Assembly (NCBI GenBank): GCA_021775615.1
Contig: JAJFHL010000358.1
Span: forward strand, 1 to 43,766
Direction: 5' to 3'
DNA: 43,766 nt
Source of the DNA: Hyphomicrobiales bacterium
GTDB taxonomy: Bacteria; Pseudomonadota; Alphaproteobacteria; Rhizobiales; JAJFHB01
The position numbers and the translations under genes are program-made. Under the pieces are notes generated by a model. It was not told the DNA's origin and ran no database searches. It saw only the letters and a list, made by a program, of their open reading frames with translations. Shown here one piece after another: positions 42,768 to 43,766 of the stretch (its first letter is position 1; each line of letters starts with the position of its first letter).

Positions 42768-43322
42768 TCAGATATCGCGCTGCTTCAAGATCCGTTTGAT
42801 GGCTTCCACATTGACCTGCGGCCCGACCATCTGCGGGTGCACCTCGAGCGCCTCTTCGAAGGCCGTGAGGGCGTTCGGCAGGTCGTCGAGCTTGACATAG
42901 ACCAGCCCGCGTCCCGACAGGGCGCCAAAATGGCGCGGCTCCAGTTCCAGAGTCTTTGCAATATCTTCCAGGGATTCCTGCAGGTTGTTCATGAGGTAGT
43001 GAACGGTGGCGCGCTTGTTCCAGCCCTCGGCGAAGCCGGGCGCCAGGGCGACAATCTCGTCGAACGCCTTGAGCGCTTCGTTGAAATTGGCGTGGGCCAT
43101 GCTCTCGGTTCCGGACGCCAGGAGTTCGGCGACTTTCTCGTCGGAATTTTCGAGCCATATCGACCAGATCTTGCTCTCGATAGCGATGGCCTGTCCGGGA
43201 GCGGCGGCCGCCTTCAAGTCGGCGAACAGGGGGGCGAGGCGGGTATCCGTCTGGTCGGAGAATGCTGGTGCGTTCAGCCAGAGAAGGCTGAGGAAAGCCA
43301 GGGCAATGCCGAAATTTCTCAT
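42768..43322 (-). CDS. Exported tetratricopeptide-repeat protein
   Basis: A 184-residue protein with a signal peptide (MRNFGIALAFLSLLWLNAPAFS) and about three TPR units after residue 65 (MAHANFNEALKAFDEIVALAP, AEGWNKRATVHYLMNNLQESL, FGALSGRGLVYVKLDDLPNAL). TPRs mediate protein contacts; the partner is unknown, and a periplasmic location is expected. It lies between the PfkB kinase (51-base gap) and the ureohydrolase gene on the same strand, possibly one unit, but with no obvious shared function. Confidence 0.83.
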   Translation of the reverse strand: MRNFGIALAFLSLLWLNAPAFSDQTDTRLAPLFADLKAAAAPGQAIAIESKIWSIWLENSDEKVAELLASGTESMAHANFNEALKAFDEIVALAPGFAEGWNKRATVHYLMNNLQESLEDIAKTLELEPRHFGALSGRGLVYVKLDDLPNALTAFEEALEVHPQMVGPQVNVEAIKRILKQRDI

Positions 43323-43373
43323 AGCTGCAGACTAATGCACAGGAACCCGGCATGTCGAGTGACACGAACGGCT

Positions 43374-43766
43374 TCAGCGAAGCTGGGTGACGGGCAGGGA
43401 GGGGGCGTGTTCGGCAACGCGCCGACCGAGTGCCTCGCGTGAAAGCAGCCCCTCTTGCGTGTCCACATGCTCGACCACCGATGATGCATTGACGGTGGCG
43501 GCCTGGAGTGCGGCTTGCGGGCTTGCGCCCGAGCACAGGAGCGCCGTCATGGTCGAGGCAAAACCGTCGCCGGCGCCGGCGGTGCCTGCAACGTCCGTCT
43601 GCAGCACCGGGCAATGGTAGAGGCTGCCTTCGGTCGAAAGATAGGCGCCCTTGATGCCGTCGGTGATGATGATGTAGCGCGGACCGCGTTCGTGCAGCTC
43701 CGCGGCGAAACGCTCCAGCTCCAGATGAAGGCCTTCGAAGCGCAGGCCCCGGGTCACCAGTTCAGG
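43374..43766 (-). CDS. PfkB-family carbohydrate/nucleoside kinase, C-terminal part
   Basis: The last 130 residues of a ribokinase-type kinase that phosphorylates a sugar or nucleoside with ATP; the N-terminal part lies beyond the window. The frame is open to the window edge. The second PfkB signature is DVAGTAGAGDGFASTMTALL, containing the catalytic aspartate (GAGDGF) and anion hole. Before it, YIIITDGIKGAYL is the usual strand with the G-x-x-G turn. The substrate cannot be decided from this part. Confidence 0.88.
   Translation of the reverse strand, partial: PELVTRGLRFEGLHLELERFAAELHERGPRYIIITDGIKGAYLSTEGSLYHCPVLQTDVAGTAGAGDGFASTMTALLCSGASPQAALQAATVNASSVVEHVDTQEGLLSREALGRRVAEHAPSLPVTQLR

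Overview
The window looks like the chromosome of a GC-rich alphaproteobacterium, most likely a marine or salt-adapted member of the Hyphomicrobiales (Rhizobiales). Three things suggest this. A TerB/DnaJ protein and a muramoyl-alanine amidase sit just before rnpB and the division/cell-wall (dcw) cluster, as I recall for rhizobia. Translational overlaps are very tight. A trimethylamine / trimethylamine N-oxide (TMA/TMAO) gene set of the kind common in marine alphaproteobacteria is present. This placement comes from gene content, not from a database search.

Region 1 (1-9050) is mixed housekeeping. It holds the 5' part of a fused 5-oxoprolinase (minus strand) divergent from a MarR-like regulator, a small unknown protein, a META/HslJ-type exported protein, a GNAT acetyltransferase, and a TerB-DnaJ protein coupled to an N-acetylmuramoyl-L-alanine amidase that appears to use a CTG start. 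A TRAFs-binding-type protein and an MFS transporter follow on the minus strand.

Region 2 (9050-26152) is rnpB (RNase P RNA, with a clear promoter) followed by the dcw cluster on the plus strand: rsmH-ftsL-ftsI-murE-murF-mraY-murD-ftsW-murG-murC-murB-ddl-ftsQ-ftsA. These genes make lipid II and build the divisome. mraZ is not seen ahead of rsmH, and ftsZ does not follow ftsA: a hairpin at the ftsA stop codon ends the cluster.

Region 3 (26260-40850) is accessory metabolism. It opens with an AlkB-type membrane di-iron hydroxylase. A branched-chain-amino-acid/amide-type ABC transporter is split between two convergent units: livG, livF and an unknown gene on plus; binding protein, livH and livM on minus. 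Next come trimethylamine monooxygenase (tmm), a GntR/FadR regulator, a 374-bp element with 27-bp perfect terminal inverted repeats, a DUF808 membrane protein, a second paralogous binding protein, and a TMAO-demethylase-like protein (tdm: DUF1989 plus GcvT domains). Together tmm and tdm would turn trimethylamine into dimethylamine plus formaldehyde. The two binding proteins suggest that uptake of a methylated amine or a similar solute is tied to this pathway.

Region 4 (41105-43766) holds an exported unknown protein, a ureohydrolase-family enzyme, an exported TPR protein and the 3' end of a PfkB-family sugar kinase.

The least expected feature is a two-hairpin repeat of about 100 bp present twice in opposite orientation (2934-3031 and 35598-35700). 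The copies differ by base changes that preserve pairing.
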